Shown piece after piece: positions 1 through 6,740 of a DNA stretch of 7,065 nucleotides (position 1 is its first letter; each line of letters opens with the position of its first letter). Made by a program: the position numbers and the translations under genes. Source of the stretch: Burkholderiaceae bacterium (GTDB lineage Bacteria > Pseudomonadota > Gammaproteobacteria > Burkholderiales > Burkholderiaceae); assembly GCA_030151165.1 (NCBI GenBank), contig JASLEM010000143.1, positions 1-7,065 of the forward strand, given 5' to 3'. The notes below the pieces were generated by a model. The model searched no databases, was not told the origin of the DNA, and saw only the letters and a list, made by a program, of their open reading frames with translations.

Positions 1-1288
1 GGCCGACCCGGCGCACGTGGCGAGCACGGCCGCGGCGGCGGCGCGCGCCGCGACGCCCGCGCGCGTGCCGCTGTTCGCGCCGACCGACCCGCGCTACTCG
101 CTCGCCGTCGCGTTCTACGGCCGCGCGCGCCAGATGGTGGCGGTGCTCGCGCGCATGCAGGCGGCGCTGCGCGGCGAGGCGACGCCGCTGCCGCTCGCGC
201 GCGACGAGCTGCAGGTGTTCATCTCGCCCGAGGGCTGGCCGCTCGCGGCCGTGCGCACGCAGCTCAACCTCGAGTCGGCGATCTTCCGCCACGCGGTGCG
301 ACTGAGCCTCGCGCTGGGCATCGCGTACTTCATCGGCCTCGCGCTGCCGTGGGCGTCGCATCCGCACTGGCTCGTGCTGAGCGTGGCGGTGGTGTTGCGC
401 GGCAACCTGGAGCAGACGCTGTCGCGCCGCAACGACCGCGTGCTCGGCACCGCGATCGGCTGCCTGCTGGTGCTGGCGCTCGCGCAGTTCGGGGCGCCGT
501 GGCTGTCGACGCTGGCCTTCCTCGCGTCGGTGGGCATCGCGCACTCGTACATCACCGCGCGCTACCTCGTGACGGCCGCGGCCGCGAGCGTGACGGCGCT
601 GATGCAGGCGCACATGGCCGCGCCCGAGACCTCGCACGGCTTCGGCGTGGCCGAGCGCATCGCCGACACCATCCTCGGCGCGGCGCTCGCCTGGGGCTTC
701 AGCTACGTCTGGCCGTGGTGGGAGCGGCGCGGCATCGCGCGGCTGAACGCGCGCGTCATCAAGAGCCTGCACACGCTGGCCACCGAGATCCTGCGCATGC
801 CCGACCCGGCCGTGCCCGACCTCCAGCTTCGGCTCGCGCGGCGCGAGGTGTACGAGGCCGTCGGCGCGATCGCGTCGGCCGCGCAGCGCACCAGCGCGGA
901 GCCGTCGCGCGTGCAGGTGCCGATGTACGCGCTGGCCGAGATGCTCACGCGCTGCCACGTGCTGATGGCGCAGCTGCTGGCCGTGCGCCTGCTGCTCGCG
1001 CGCCGCGCCGCGCAGTTCGAGGGCACCGACGCGCAGCAGGTGCTGAACGCGGCCTGCGAGCAGTTGCAGGCGGCGCTGGAGCCGTCGAAGACGGGGCAGG
1101 CGGCGCACGCGGCGCGCCAGACGGCCGCGACCGCGGTGCGCAGCGAGGACGTCGACCACACCGCCATCCCCGAGGCCTTGCCCGACAGCGCCGTGCTGCC
1201 CTGGCTGCGCCGCCGGCTGTCGCTCGCGACGCGCGCCGCGAGCCGCGTGGGGCTCGCGGCGGAGGCGCTGAGCGTCGCGGCGCGGTAG
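1..1288 (+). CDS. FUSC-family inner-membrane protein, C-terminal part (5' truncated)
   Basis: The frame is open to the left edge and ends at TAG 1286-1288, so this is the 3' part of a longer gene. The GTG at 17 is only the first possible start inside the window, and I do not think it is the real one. Numbering from that GTG, residues 1-90 look like a soluble linker. Residues about 93-232 form a hydrophobic block with several membrane segments (near 95-111, 117-127, 143-158, 161-176, 182-195 and 216-233) containing the FUSC-like element NDRVLGTAIGCLLVLAL. A Trp-rich end (WPWWERR) follows, then a helical, Ala/Arg-rich cytoplasmic tail to residue 423. This matches the second half of YccS/YhfK-like proteins of about 700 residues, related to aromatic acid and fusaric acid efflux proteins. 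The transported substrate cannot be told. The gene converges on the helicase gene. Confidence 0.82.
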   Translation, partial: ADPAHVASTAAAAARAATPARVPLFAPTDPRYSLAVAFYGRARQMVAVLARMQAALRGEATPLPLARDELQVFISPEGWPLAAVRTQLNLESAIFRHAVRLSLALGIAYFIGLALPWASHPHWLVLSVAVVLRGNLEQTLSRRNDRVLGTAIGCLLVLALAQFGAPWLSTLAFLASVGIAHSYITARYLVTAAAASVTALMQAHMAAPETSHGFGVAERIADTILGAALAWGFSYVWPWWERRGIARLNARVIKSLHTLATEILRMPDPAVPDLQLRLARREVYEAVGAIASAAQRTSAEPSRVQVPMYALAEMLTRCHVLMAQLLAVRLLLARRAAQFEGTDAQQVLNAACEQLQAALEPSKTGQAAHAARQTAATAVRSEDVDHTAIPEALPDSAVLPWLRRRLSLATRAASRVGLAAEALSVAAR

Positions 1289-1313
1289 GAAAGCGCGCGA
1301 GCGCGTCGCGGAT

Positions 1314-1367
1314 CGGGGTCAGGTCTTGCCCCGCAACTCGCGAATTGCCAGGCAAGACCTGACCCCG
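1314..1367. repeat. REP-like extended palindrome between convergent genes
   Basis: The arm 1314-1330 (CGGGGTCAGGTCTTGCC) is perfectly complementary to 1351-1367, giving a 17-bp stem. The 20-nt spacer continues the same symmetry around 1340/1341: GCAA 1333-1336 pairs with TTGC 1345-1348, and the centre is TCGCGA. In all, 24 of 27 symmetric positions pair. The flanks can pair in another way, since 1312-1320 is complementary to 1372-1380. The element lies 25 bp after the FUSC stop and 44 bp after the helicase stop. A hairpin here could end or protect both transcripts, although neither strand has a T run after it. From memory only, GGGGTCAGGTCTTGC palindromes are dispersed repeats in proteobacteria and resemble those mobilised by RAYT (TnpA-REP) transposases. 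No such transposase is present in this window. Confidence 0.75.
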
Positions 1368-1411
1368 CTGGGACCCCGATGGCTTCCTACGGATCTTCGC
1401 GATCCCGGCGG

Positions 1412-2734
1412 TCAGTACTTGTTGCGCTTGGCCGCCTTCGCGCGCCGCTCGGCGATCGCCGCGGCCTCGGCGGCGCGGGCCTTGTCCTTCTTGTTCGGCT
1501 TCTTGCCCTTGACGCCGCCGGTGCCGTTCGGGCTCTCGCGCGAGCCCTTCTGCGGCGCGACTTCCTTTGGCTCGAAGCCTGCGACGACCTCGCGCGGCAC
1601 GCGTTGGTCCTGGCGGTTCTCGATCAGGCGGAAGTGCGCCTCGGTCGCGGCCGTCACGAAGCTCACCGCGAGGCCCGCCTCGCCGGCGCGGCCGGTGCGG
1701 CCGATGCGGTGCACGTGGTCGTCGGCCGAGCGGGGCAGGTCGTAGTTGACGACGACGGGCAGCTGCAGGATGTCGATGCCGCGCGCGGCGAGGTCGGTCG
1801 CGACCAGCACCTGCAGGCGCGCGGCCTTGAAGTCCTCGAGCAGCTGCGTGCGCCGGCCCTGGCTCAGGTCGCCGTGGAAGGCCTCGGCCTTGAGCCCGCC
1901 GACATGCAGCTTGGACGCGACGTGCTCGCTCGCGTACTGCGTCGCGACGAAGACGAGTACGCGCTTCCAGCCGTGGTCGCGGATCAGCTTGAGCAGCAGC
2001 TGGGTACGGGCCGGGGTATCGACCTTGATCGCGCGCTGGACGATGCCGGCGCCCGTCGCCGCGACGGCCGCCGCGCTGTCGCTCGCGACGCCGGGGACGT
2101 CGATCGTGAACGGGTCGTGCAGCATCGACGTCGCGAGCACCTGCACGGCGCGCGGGAACGTCGCGGAGAACAGCAGCGTCTGGCGCTTCCCGGGCAGCAG
2201 CGCGAGCAGCTTCTTCAGCTCGTCGGCGAAGCCGAGGTCGAGCAGGTGGTCGGCCTCGTCGAGCACCAGCGTCTGCACGTCGCCGAGCGTGACCGCGTTC
2301 TGCGCGACGAGGTCGAGCAGGCGGCCGGGCGTCGCGACGACGATGTCGGCGCCGCCGCGCAGCCGCATCATCTGCGGGTTGATCGACACGCCGCCGAACG
2401 TGATCGCGATCTTCAGCGCGACCTTCAGGTGCTGCGCGTCCTCGCGCAGCGACTCGCCGATCTGCGCCGCGAGCTCGCGCGTCGGGGCGAGGATCAGTGC
2501 GCGCACCGGGCGCTTCGTGCCCTCGGGCGGCACGCCGGCGTCGGCCAGGCGCTGCAGCACGGGCCAGCCGAACGCCTGGGTCTTGCCGGAGCCGGTCTTG
2601 GCGCTGCCGAGGACGTCCCGGCCTTCCAGCGCCGGCGGGATGGCCGCGGCCTGGATGGGCGTCGGGCCGACGTAGCCGCGCTGCAGGGCCGCGCGCTGGA
2701 ATGCAGGGCCGAGGCCGAGGGATTCGAAGGTCAT
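1412..2734 (-). CDS. DEAD-box ATP-dependent RNA helicase, RhlE-like
   Basis: This is a 440-residue cytoplasmic RNA helicase that unwinds short RNA duplexes using ATP, with likely roles in ribosome assembly or RNA turnover. All core motifs are visible: Q motif (GPTPIQ, 24-28 region), motif I AKTGSGKT (45-52), Ia PTREL (84-88), Ib TPGR (135-138), II DEAD (159-162), III SAT (190-192), V ATDLAARGID (312-321) and VI HRIGRTGR (342-349). A short basic, Ala-rich tail (about 395-440, with KGKKPNKKDKAR) replaces any large C-terminal RNA-binding domain. GGVSINPQMMRLRGG resembles RhlE. The AKTGSGKT form of motif I also occurs in DbpA, but the DbpA RNA-binding domain is absent. The ATG at 2734 puts the Q motif at the usual distance. 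No convincing Shine-Dalgarno lies in front of it. The start is 45 bp downstream of livM on the same strand, so it may be read through from the transporter operon. Confidence 0.93.
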   Translation of the reverse strand: MTFESLGLGPAFQRAALQRGYVGPTPIQAAAIPPALEGRDVLGSAKTGSGKTQAFGWPVLQRLADAGVPPEGTKRPVRALILAPTRELAAQIGESLREDAQHLKVALKIAITFGGVSINPQMMRLRGGADIVVATPGRLLDLVAQNAVTLGDVQTLVLDEADHLLDLGFADELKKLLALLPGKRQTLLFSATFPRAVQVLATSMLHDPFTIDVPGVASDSAAAVAATGAGIVQRAIKVDTPARTQLLLKLIRDHGWKRVLVFVATQYASEHVASKLHVGGLKAEAFHGDLSQGRRTQLLEDFKAARLQVLVATDLAARGIDILQLPVVVNYDLPRSADDHVHRIGRTGRAGEAGLAVSFVTAATEAHFRLIENRQDQRVPREVVAGFEPKEVAPQKGSRESPNGTGGVKGKKPNKKDKARAAEAAAIAERRAKAAKRNKY

Positions 2735-2750
2735 GGGGCGTATTGGACAC

Positions 2751-2779
2751 CACAGCCCCTCGAAGGGCGATTCAGCGCC
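2751..2779 (+). repeat. GC-rich intergenic palindrome, copy A (livM-helicase gap)
   Basis: This short element starts CACAGCCCCTCGAAGGGC and ends at TCAGC 2772-2776. GCCC 2755-2758 pairs with GGGC 2765-2768 as a small hairpin. Aligned without gaps to the - strand reading from 6795 (CACTGCCCCCCGAGGGG), 14 of the first 17 positions match, and both copies are followed by TCAGC. It fills most of the 45-bp gap between the livM stop and the helicase start, which may explain why the helicase lacks a visible ribosome binding site. Membership in one repeat family is my inference from two short copies. Confidence 0.45.
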
Positions 2780-3739
2780 TCAACCCTTGGCCTGGCGGCG
2801 CTTCTGCCACGCCAGCAACTCGCCGACGAAGCCCTTGCGGAACGCGACCACGCACAGCACGAAGATCGCGCCGATGATCACGCCCGTCCACGAGCCGGCG
2901 CGGTCGGAGAGGTAGTTCTGCAGGCCGATCACGACGAACGCGCCGAGCGCCGGGCCGGCGAAGGTGCCGAGGCCGCCCAGCAGCGTCATCAGGATGACCT
3001 CGCCGGACTGCTCCCAGCGGACGTCCTGCAGCGTCGCGAGGTGCATCACCAGCGTCTTCAGCGCGCCGCCGAGGCCGGCGATCGCGGCCGAGAGCACGAA
3101 CGCGAGCAGCTTGTAGCGGTCGACGTTGTAGCCCAGCGAGATCGCGCGCGGCTCGTTCTCGCGGATCGCCTTGAGCACCTGGCCGTAGGGTGAGTGCACG
3201 ATGCGCAGCGCGAGCAGGAACACGCCGACGGTGATCGCGAGCGCGAAGAAGTACAGCGTCAGGTCGTTCTCGAGCGACAGCACGCCGAACAGCTTGCCGC
3301 GCTCGATGCCCTGCAGGCCGTTCTCGCCGCCGGTGAACGGCGCCTCGAGGAAGAAGAAGTAGAGCATCTGCGCGAGGGCGAGCGTCACCATCGCGAAGTA
3401 GATGCCCTGGCGGCGGATCGCGATCGCGCCGACCACGAGCCCCGCCGCGGCCGCGGCGAGCACGCCCGCCAGCAGCGCCAGCTCGGGCGGCCAGTGCTGC
3501 GACTGCAGCAGCCACGCGCACACGTAGGCCGCGCCGCCGAAGAACGCCGCGTGGCCGAACGAGAGCAGGCCGGTGAAGCCGAGCAGCAGGTTGAACGCGA
3601 TCGCGAAGATCGCGAAGCACAAGCCCTGTGCGACGAAGATCGGATAGACGCCGATGAACGGGGCGACGATCAGGAAGGCGAGCGCCGCGATCCACGCGAG
3701 CTTGCCGGTGCGGTCGGTGCCGGTGCCGAGCCAGGTCAT
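2780..3739 (-). CDS. livM: Branched-chain amino acid (HAAT) ABC transporter permease LivM
   Basis: This is a 319-residue inner-membrane permease that, with LivH, forms the channel for the substrate delivered by LivK. It has about eight to ten hydrophobic segments, including 14-36, 38-58, 62-78, 86-107, 113-131, 160-179, 208-228, 247-274 and 284-300. Family hallmarks are GLLSFGHAAFFGGAAY (57-72), RRQGIYFAMVTLALAQ (109-124), and the cytoplasmic coupling loop SPYGQVLKAIRENEPRAISLGYN (183-205) that should contact an ATPase. The C-terminus is basic (KRRQAKG). Two ATGs are adjacent. AAGGAG at 3745-3750 lies only 2 nt before the ATG at 3742 but 5 nt before the ATG at 3739, so I chose 3739. The upstream choice would add one Met. 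Either way the start overlaps the livH stop (ATGATG), indicating translational coupling. It is the last transporter gene of the set. Confidence 0.94.
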   Translation of the reverse strand: MTWLGTGTDRTGKLAWIAALAFLIVAPFIGVYPIFVAQGLCFAIFAIAFNLLLGFTGLLSFGHAAFFGGAAYVCAWLLQSQHWPPELALLAGVLAAAAAGLVVGAIAIRRQGIYFAMVTLALAQMLYFFFLEAPFTGGENGLQGIERGKLFGVLSLENDLTLYFFALAITVGVFLLALRIVHSPYGQVLKAIRENEPRAISLGYNVDRYKLLAFVLSAAIAGLGGALKTLVMHLATLQDVRWEQSGEVILMTLLGGLGTFAGPALGAFVVIGLQNYLSDRAGSWTGVIIGAIFVLCVVAFRKGFVGELLAWQKRRQAKG

Positions 3740-4626
3740 CATTTCTCCTTGCCGAACAGGCCGGCGGGCCGGATCATGAGTACGATGGCCATGATGAAGA
3801 ACACGACCACGTTCGAGGCCTCGGCGTAGAACACGCGCGTCAGGCCTTCGACGAGTCCGAGCACGAGGCCCGTCACGATGGAGCCGATGATCGAGCCCAT
3901 GCCGCCGATCACGACGACCGCGAACACCACGATGATCAGGTTGCTGCCCATCAGCGGCGTCACCTGGATCACGGGCGCGGCGAGCACGCCGGCCAGGCCC
4001 GCGAGCGCGGCGCCGGCCGCGTAGGTGAGCGTGACCATCAGCGGCACGTTCACGCCGAAGGCCTGCACCAGCGCCGGGTTCTCGGTGCCCGCGCGCAGCA
4101 GCGCGCCGAGCGGCGTGCGCTCGACGAGGAACCACGTGCCGAAGCAGATCACCAGCGAGGCCAGGATCACGAAGCCGCGGTAGTTGGGCAGCACCATGAA
4201 GCCGAGGTTGGTCGCGCCCGACAGCGCCTCGGGCGTGTCGTACGACTGGCCGGACGAGCCGTAGTACTGCAGGAACACGCCCTGCAGCACCAGCGCGAGG
4301 CCGAAGGTCAGCAGCAGGCCGTAGAGCGGGTCGAGCTTGTACAGGCGCTTGAGGAACAGCCGCTCGACGACCACGCCCATCACCGCCACGACCAGCGGGC
4401 CCAGCAGCAGCGCCCACCAGAAGCTGACCTGCCAGCGGTCGGACACGAACCACGCGACGTACGCGCCCACCATGTACATCGCGCCGTGCGCGAAGTTGAC
4501 GACGCCCAGCAGGCCGAAGATGACGGCCAGGCCCAGGCTCAGCATCGCGTAGAACGAGCCGTTGACCAGGCCCAGCATCAGTTGCCCGAAGAGCGCCTGG
4601 ATGGGAACGCCGAATATCTCGGTCAT
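3739..4626 (-). CDS. livH: Branched-chain amino acid (HAAT) ABC transporter permease LivH
   Basis: This is a 295-residue inner-membrane permease, the usual length for LivH, and the partner of LivM. It begins with an amphipathic stretch (MTEIFGVPIQALFGQL), then the strong family signature LGLAVIFGLLGVVNFAHGAMYMVGAY (31-56). Further hydrophobic segments lie near 69-87, 102-120, 150-167, 197-220, 228-258 and 272-287. The cytoplasmic coupling loop is ERTPLGALLRAGTENPALVQAFGVN (169-193), equivalent to the EAA loop of other importers. The stop TGA at 3741-3739 overlaps the livM start. A GGAG at 4637-4640 sits 10 nt before the ATG at 4626, a slightly long spacing. The 107-bp gap upstream to livK carries two hairpins, so this gene may be translated from a less abundant transcript than livK. 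Confidence 0.95.
   Translation of the reverse strand: MTEIFGVPIQALFGQLMLGLVNGSFYAMLSLGLAVIFGLLGVVNFAHGAMYMVGAYVAWFVSDRWQVSFWWALLLGPLVVAVMGVVVERLFLKRLYKLDPLYGLLLTFGLALVLQGVFLQYYGSSGQSYDTPEALSGATNLGFMVLPNYRGFVILASLVICFGTWFLVERTPLGALLRAGTENPALVQAFGVNVPLMVTLTYAAGAALAGLAGVLAAPVIQVTPLMGSNLIIVVFAVVVIGGMGSIIGSIVTGLVLGLVEGLTRVFYAEASNVVVFFIMAIVLMIRPAGLFGKEK
3745..3750 (-). promoter_or_regulatory. livM ribosome binding site that decides the start
   Basis: On the - strand this reads AAGGAG, inside the end of livH. It is 5 nt from the ATG at 3739 and only 2 nt from the ATG at 3742, which favours the inner ATG as the livM start. Confidence 0.7.
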
Positions 4627-4654
4627 GGGGAATCCACTCCAACTCTCATGTGCG

Positions 4655-4679
4655 CCGGGCCGTCATCGCGACGGCCCGG
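4655..4679 (-). other. Intercistronic hairpin 2, 10-bp stem, between livK and livH
   Basis: CCGGGCCGTC (4655-4664) and GACGGCCCGG (4670-4679) form a perfect 10-bp GC-rich stem with a 5-nt loop. It lies 54 nt downstream of the livK stop codon in the direction of transcription and 28 nt before the livH ATG. No T run follows on the - strand, so I do not call it a classic intrinsic terminator. A role as partial attenuator or 3'-end protector of livK mRNA is inference from position. Confidence 0.6.
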
Positions 4680-4690
4680 ACATTCTCTCG

Positions 4691-4712
4691 ACGCGCGCGC
4701 GGCGGCGCGCGT
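4691..4712 (-). other. Intercistronic hairpin 1, 8-bp GC stem, just after livK
   Basis: ACGCGCGC (4691-4698) pairs perfectly with GCGCGCGT (4705-4712) around a 6-nt loop. Transcription leaves livK at 4734, so this hairpin comes first and the 10-bp hairpin at 4655-4679 comes second. Alternating CG tracts form such pairs easily in GC-rich DNA, so this one is less certain than its neighbour. Confidence 0.45.
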
Positions 4713-4733
4713 CACGCACGCATCATGCGCGCA

Positions 4734-5966
4734 TCACTTCCAGGCGGCGCACTTGGTCTCGGCCTTCGTGGTCCAGGCCGCTTCGCCCTTGATCGTCTCG
4801 ACCACGTTGTAGTAGTCCCACGGCTCCTTGGACGTCTCGGGCGTCTTGACCTGCATCAGGTACATGTCGTGGATCATGCTGCCGTCGGCGCGGATCCAGC
4901 CGTCCTTGGTGAAGACGTCGTTGATCTTCGAGGCCTTCAGCTTGGTCAGCACCTTGTCGGTGTCGTCCGTGCCCGTCGCCTTCACGGCGGCCAGGTAGTT
5001 GGAGACGGCCGAGTAGTCGGCGGCCTGCAGCGAGCCGGGCATCTTCTTCATCACGTCGAAATAGCGGCGGCCGAAGGCGCGCGTCTCGGGCGTCTTGTTC
5101 CAGTACCAGCTGTCCGTCAGGTACATGCCCTGCGTCGTCTTCAGGCCCAGCGAGTGCACGTCCTGGATGAACATCAGCAGGCCGGCCAGCTTCATCGTCT
5201 TGGTGATGCCGAACTCGTTGGCCGCCTTGATCGAGTTGATCGTGTCGCCGCCGGCGTTCGCGAGGCCCAGGATCTGCGCCTTGCTGGCCTGCGCCTGCAG
5301 GAGGAAGGACGAGAAGTCGCTCGCCGACAGCGGGTGCTTGACCACGCCGGCGACGGTGCCGCCGTTGGCCTGGATGACCTTGGCGGTGTCGGCTTCCAGC
5401 GCCGCGCCGAACGCGTAGTCGGCCTGCAGGAAGTACCAGCTCTTGCCGCCGGCCTTGGTCACGGCGCCGCCGGTGCCCTTGGCGAGCGCGGTGGTGTCGT
5501 AGGCCCAGTGGATCGTCGTCGGCGCGCACTGCTCGTTGGTCAGCGCGGAGGTGCCGCCGCCGACCGAGATGATGATCTTGTGCTTCTCGGCCGCGACCTT
5601 GGCCATCGCGAGGTTGGTGCCCGAGTTCGTGCCGGCGATCAGGATGTCGACGCCCTGCGTGTCGAACCACTCGCGCGCCTTCGCGGCGGCGACGTCGGCC
5701 TTGTTCTGGTGGTCGGCGGTCAGCAGCTCGATCTTCTTGCCGTTGATCGCGCCGCCCGCGTCGGCGATCGCCATCTTGATGGCCTCGACGCCGCCCTGGC
5801 CGTCGATGTCGGCATAGACGCCCGACAGGTCGGTGATGAAGCCGATGCGGATCACGTCGCCCGAGAACTGCGCGTGGGCGCTGCCGGCGAAGCCGAGCGC
5901 GGCGACGCACGCGAGCGCGACGGTCTTGAGCGTGGCGCCGACGCGGGCGGTGTTGGACTTGAGCAT
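4734..5966 (-). CDS. livK: Periplasmic substrate-binding protein of the Liv-type ABC importer
   Basis: This is a 410-residue secreted solute-binding protein of the Peripla_BP_6 (LivJ/LivK) type that hands its ligand to LivH/LivM. It has a signal peptide with basic start, hydrophobic core (TLKTVALACVAALGFAG) and a likely signal peptidase I site AHA|QF after residue 32. It is not a lipoprotein, as no lipobox Cys follows. The mature protein opens with VIRIGFITDLSGVYADIDGQGGVEAIKMAI (about 38-67), the typical first strand and helix of this fold, then KKIELLTADHQNKADVAAAKAREW (77-100) and a ligand-loop region GTNSGTNLA (112-120). Two cysteines remain after cleavage (C147 and C406) and could form a disulfide. 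AGGAGA at 5975-5980 is 8 nt before the ATG at 5966. The ligand is unknown. Branched-chain amino acids are the default guess, but this family also binds amides, urea and aromatic acids. Confidence 0.93.
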   Translation of the reverse strand: MLKSNTARVGATLKTVALACVAALGFAGSAHAQFSGDVIRIGFITDLSGVYADIDGQGGVEAIKMAIADAGGAINGKKIELLTADHQNKADVAAAKAREWFDTQGVDILIAGTNSGTNLAMAKVAAEKHKIIISVGGGTSALTNEQCAPTTIHWAYDTTALAKGTGGAVTKAGGKSWYFLQADYAFGAALEADTAKVIQANGGTVAGVVKHPLSASDFSSFLLQAQASKAQILGLANAGGDTINSIKAANEFGITKTMKLAGLLMFIQDVHSLGLKTTQGMYLTDSWYWNKTPETRAFGRRYFDVMKKMPGSLQAADYSAVSNYLAAVKATGTDDTDKVLTKLKASKINDVFTKDGWIRADGSMIHDMYLMQVKTPETSKEPWDYYNVVETIKGEAAWTTKAETKCAAWK

Positions 5967-5974
5967 GGGTGAAG

Positions 5975-5980
5975 TCTCCT
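5975..5980 (-). promoter_or_regulatory. Strong ribosome binding site of livK
   Basis: AGGAGA on the - strand with an 8-nt spacer to ATG 5966. It is the best-spaced ribosome binding site of the operon and fits high expression of the binding protein. The rest of the livF-livK gap (5981-6033) shows no promoter I can support. Confidence 0.75.
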
Positions 5981-6033
5981 GTTCGTATGGGGTCTGGCGT
6001 GCGGGGGAAAAGAGCGGCGGCGCGCTGAAGCGG

Positions 6034-6738
6034 TCAGACGCCGAGGTATTCGTGGAGCCGTTCGATGCGGCTGGGCAGCTCGGCCTGCGTGAACTGCTGG
6101 ATCACCTGGCCGTGCTCCATCACCATGAAGCGGTCGGCGAGCGGCGCGGCGAAGCGGAAGTTCTGCTCCACCATCACGATCGTGTAGCCCTGCTTGCGCA
6201 GCGCGATCACCATCTCGGCGAGCTTCTGCACGATGACGGGCGCGAGGCCTTCGGAGATCTCGTCGAGCAGCAGCAGCCGCGCGCCGGTGCGCAGGATGCG
6301 CGCGACGGCCAGCATCTGCTGCTCGCCGCCTGACAGCCGCGTGCCCTGGCTCGGCGCGCGCTCCTTGAGGTTGGGGAACATCGCGTAGATCTGGTCGATC
6401 GGCATGCCGCCCTGGGTCAGCACGGGCGGCAGCATCAGGTTCTCCTCGCAGCTGAGGCTGGAGAAGATGCCGCGCTCTTCCGGGCAGTAGCCGAGGCCCA
6501 GGCGCGCCACCTTGTGCGTCGCCATGCCGATCGTCTCCTGGCCCTTGACCTTGATCGAGCCCTTGCGCGCGCCGGTCAGGCCCATGATCGCGCGCATCGT
6601 GGTCGTGCGCCCGGCGCCGTTGCGGCCCAGCAGCGTGACGACCTCGCCTTCGTCGACGTGGAAGTCGACGCCGTGCAGCACGTGCGATTCGCCGTACCAG
6701 GCGTTGAGGCCCTTGATCTCGAGGAAAGGGGTGGGCAT
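6034..6738 (-). CDS. livF: Liv-type ABC transporter ATPase LivF, with variant Walker A
   Basis: This is a 234-residue cytoplasmic ATPase, the normal LivF length, pairing with LivG to drive LivH/LivM. Motifs: Walker A GRNGAGRTTT (38-47), Q-loop region YCPEERGIF (84-92), signature LSGGEQQ (135-141), Walker B LLLLDE (155-160) followed by ISEGLAP, and switch region VEQN (190-193). The Walker A lysine is replaced by Arg44 (codon CGC at 6609-6607). The Q-loop Gln is Glu87 and the switch His is Gln192. The last is common in LivF; Arg44 departs from the general Walker A rule. The signature and catalytic Glu160 are kept. I chose ATG 6738 because MPTPFLEIKGLNAWYG matches LivF N-termini. A TTG at 6825 would add 29 residues encoded by a repeat. 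No clear Shine-Dalgarno precedes 6738. Confidence 0.93.
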   Translation of the reverse strand: MPTPFLEIKGLNAWYGESHVLHGVDFHVDEGEVVTLLGRNGAGRTTTMRAIMGLTGARKGSIKVKGQETIGMATHKVARLGLGYCPEERGIFSSLSCEENLMLPPVLTQGGMPIDQIYAMFPNLKERAPSQGTRLSGGEQQMLAVARILRTGARLLLLDEISEGLAPVIVQKLAEMVIALRKQGYTIVMVEQNFRFAAPLADRFMVMEHGQVIQQFTQAELPSRIERLHEYLGV

Positions 6739-6740
6739 GC

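Noticed and set aside
1391..1405. GGATC/GATCC 5-bp hairpin as terminator of the helicase or FUSC gene
   Set aside because: The stem is short, has no T run, and is easily found by chance. The larger palindrome nearby is the better candidate.
945..2753. 602-codon - strand frame across the helicase and the end of the FUSC gene
   Set aside because: Its translation is Arg/Ala/Pro-rich without motifs and overlaps the helicase in another frame. Such long shadow frames are normal in GC-rich DNA.
1379..3193. 604-codon + strand frame opposite the helicase and livM
   Set aside because: Antisense shadow of two genes with clear motifs, of low-complexity composition (Arg, Ala, Asp, Val, Leu).
3740..4642. 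Reading livM as a 620-residue protein starting at 4642
   Set aside because: The first 300 or so codons are an out-of-frame reading of livH, rich in Arg and Gly. True LivM begins at the ATGATG with AAGGAG in front.
4650..5972. 440-codon + strand frame opposite livK
   Set aside because: Mirror of the livK coding pattern; no domain seen, and livK has a signal peptide and ribosome binding site.
5981..6033. A promoter between livF and livK (CATACG as a -10 box)
   Set aside because: No -35 box resembling TTGACA at 16-18 nt; the match is too weak in this composition.
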